Part shown: positions 41,332 to 41,711 of the stretch, one piece after another
Numbering within the stretch: the stretch's first letter is position 1
How the letters are laid out: the number at the start of each line of letters is the position of its first letter
From: an uncultured Oscillospiraceae bacterium
Lineage (GTDB): Bacteria; Bacillota; Clostridia; Oscillospirales; Oscillospiraceae
NCBI GenBank assembly: GCA_944386985.1
Contig: CALXDD010000024.1
Span: forward strand, 1 to 41,711
Direction: 5' to 3'
Length of the DNA stretch: 41,711 nucleotides
Made by a program: the position numbers and the translations under genes
Notes under the pieces: generated by a model
What the model saw: only the letters and a program-made list of their open reading frames with translations
Database searches by the model: none
What the model was told of the DNA's origin: nothing

Positions 41332-41711
41332 GTGATTGCGGGACATTTGACAAAGAAAAATGGGTATTGGTATATGATTCTTCAGCTTCGGGATGACGCG
41401 GGGCGGCCGAAACAGAAGTGGCTGGCTACTCACCTGAGGGTCGAGGGGAACAAGCGGAGAGCGGAAGAACTGTTGTTTGCCGCCAGGCGGGAATATACGG
41501 ATCTGTCAGATATGCAGAAACGAAATAGCGGCATTTTCTTCAGTGACTATCTCATGGCCTGGGTAAAAACCAGCCAAGGCAAAGTGGCGGTGGGTACCTA
41601 TGAAGAATATCAAAAGTGCATTCGAAACCGGATCGCACCCTATTTTGAGGAGCGGCACATTCTGCTCTCATCCATCAAAGTCTCTGATATTCTGGATTAC
41701 TACCATTTCCT
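41332..41711 (+). CDS. Tyrosine-type site-specific recombinase/integrase (N-terminal part, cut by window end)
   Basis: GTG 41332 with GGGAGG 7 bases upstream; about 126 residues visible, no stop before the edge. Starts AGHLTKKNGYWYMILQLRD, an AP2-like arm-binding beta domain (about 1-60), then a core-binding helical domain from about 70 (FFSDYLMAWVKTSQG, GTYEEYQKCIRNRIAPYF). Catalytic residues (R, H-x-x-R, Y) lie outside. It resembles integrases of Tn916-like and small integrative elements of gut Firmicutes. Probably the integrase of the island carrying fic and the nuclease. Confidence 0.92.
   Translation, partial: MIAGHLTKKNGYWYMILQLRDDAGRPKQKWLATHLRVEGNKRRAEELLFAARREYTDLSDMQKRNSGIFFSDYLMAWVKTSQGKVAVGTYEEYQKCIRNRIAPYFEERHILLSSIKVSDILDYYHF

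Larger units (their letters stand above)
37912..41711. mobile_element. Putative integrative island at the 3' end of sigK (right end outside window)
   Basis: Starts at or just before the sigK break (about 37890-37912) and continues off the right edge. Contents: hairpin, FokI-like nuclease gene, Fic gene, hairpin, tyrosine recombinase gene. The nuclease gene is clearly AT-richer than everything upstream. Left boundary is inferred from loss of sigK similarity; no repeat of the sigK end is visible within the window, so the right junction and attachment repeats remain unseen. Confidence 0.65.

Noticed and set aside
1-41711. CRISPR array, rRNA or tRNA genes
   Set aside because: No regularly spaced repeats and no conserved RNA gene sequences were seen.

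Overview
The window looks like chromosome of a GC-rich, spore-forming gut Clostridia bacterium, probably Oscillospirales (Flavonifractor/Lawsonibacter-like). This is inference. It rests on a pro-sigma-K gene, a WalRK/YycHIJ cluster, an SLH-domain exoprotein, Firmicute-type Shine-Dalgarno sites and promoters, and generally GC-rich coding with AT-richer accessory patches at both ends.

Layout. (1) 1-1.1 kb: accessory DNA with one small DUF6809-like gene and a gene-poor stretch full of hairpins. (2) 1.2-7.7 kb: a catabolic locus with a GntR/FadR regulator, a three-part TRAP transporter, a split transketolase and a short-chain dehydrogenase. Two copies of one operator core sit in front of the regulator and in front of the transporter. 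(3) 7.9-9.9 kb: an SLH-domain secreted protein and an unrecognised AT-richer gene. (4) 10-18.8 kb, minus strand: a galactose/methyl-galactoside-type ABC importer (mglBAC, with MglC carrying an extra ~200-residue coiled-coil N-terminus), preceded by a response regulator, LytS/YesM-type kinase and sugar-binding lipoprotein that probably sense the sugar. (5) 19.2-22.3 kb, plus strand: a membrane protein of unknown role, a CorA-type transporter and a cytosolic GH13 enzyme. (6) 22.5-25.6 kb, minus: azlC-azlD-phosphoglucomutase-ModE-like regulator. (7) 25.8-33.9 kb, minus: the cell-wall control region nudix-walR-walK-yycH-yycI, then murA, walJ and rlmH. (8) 34-37 kb: a membrane-anchored GDPD-like enzyme, a GIY-YIG protein, DegV and a TetR regulator.

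(9) 37.3-41.7 kb is the most unusual part. A sigK gene with its pro-sequence runs intact up to the recognition helix of region 4.2 and then stops after three unrelated residues. Directly after it comes an AT-rich island: a two-gene operon (Fic-domain protein translationally coupled to a FokI-like PD-(D/E)XK nuclease with several winged-helix modules and no visible methyltransferase), then the start of a tyrosine recombinase that runs off the window. The simplest reading is that a mobile island has inserted into the 3' end of sigK. If it excises during sporulation it would be a skin-like element; if not, sigma-K is probably impaired. The Fic/FokI-like pair is a candidate undescribed defence or toxin-type module.
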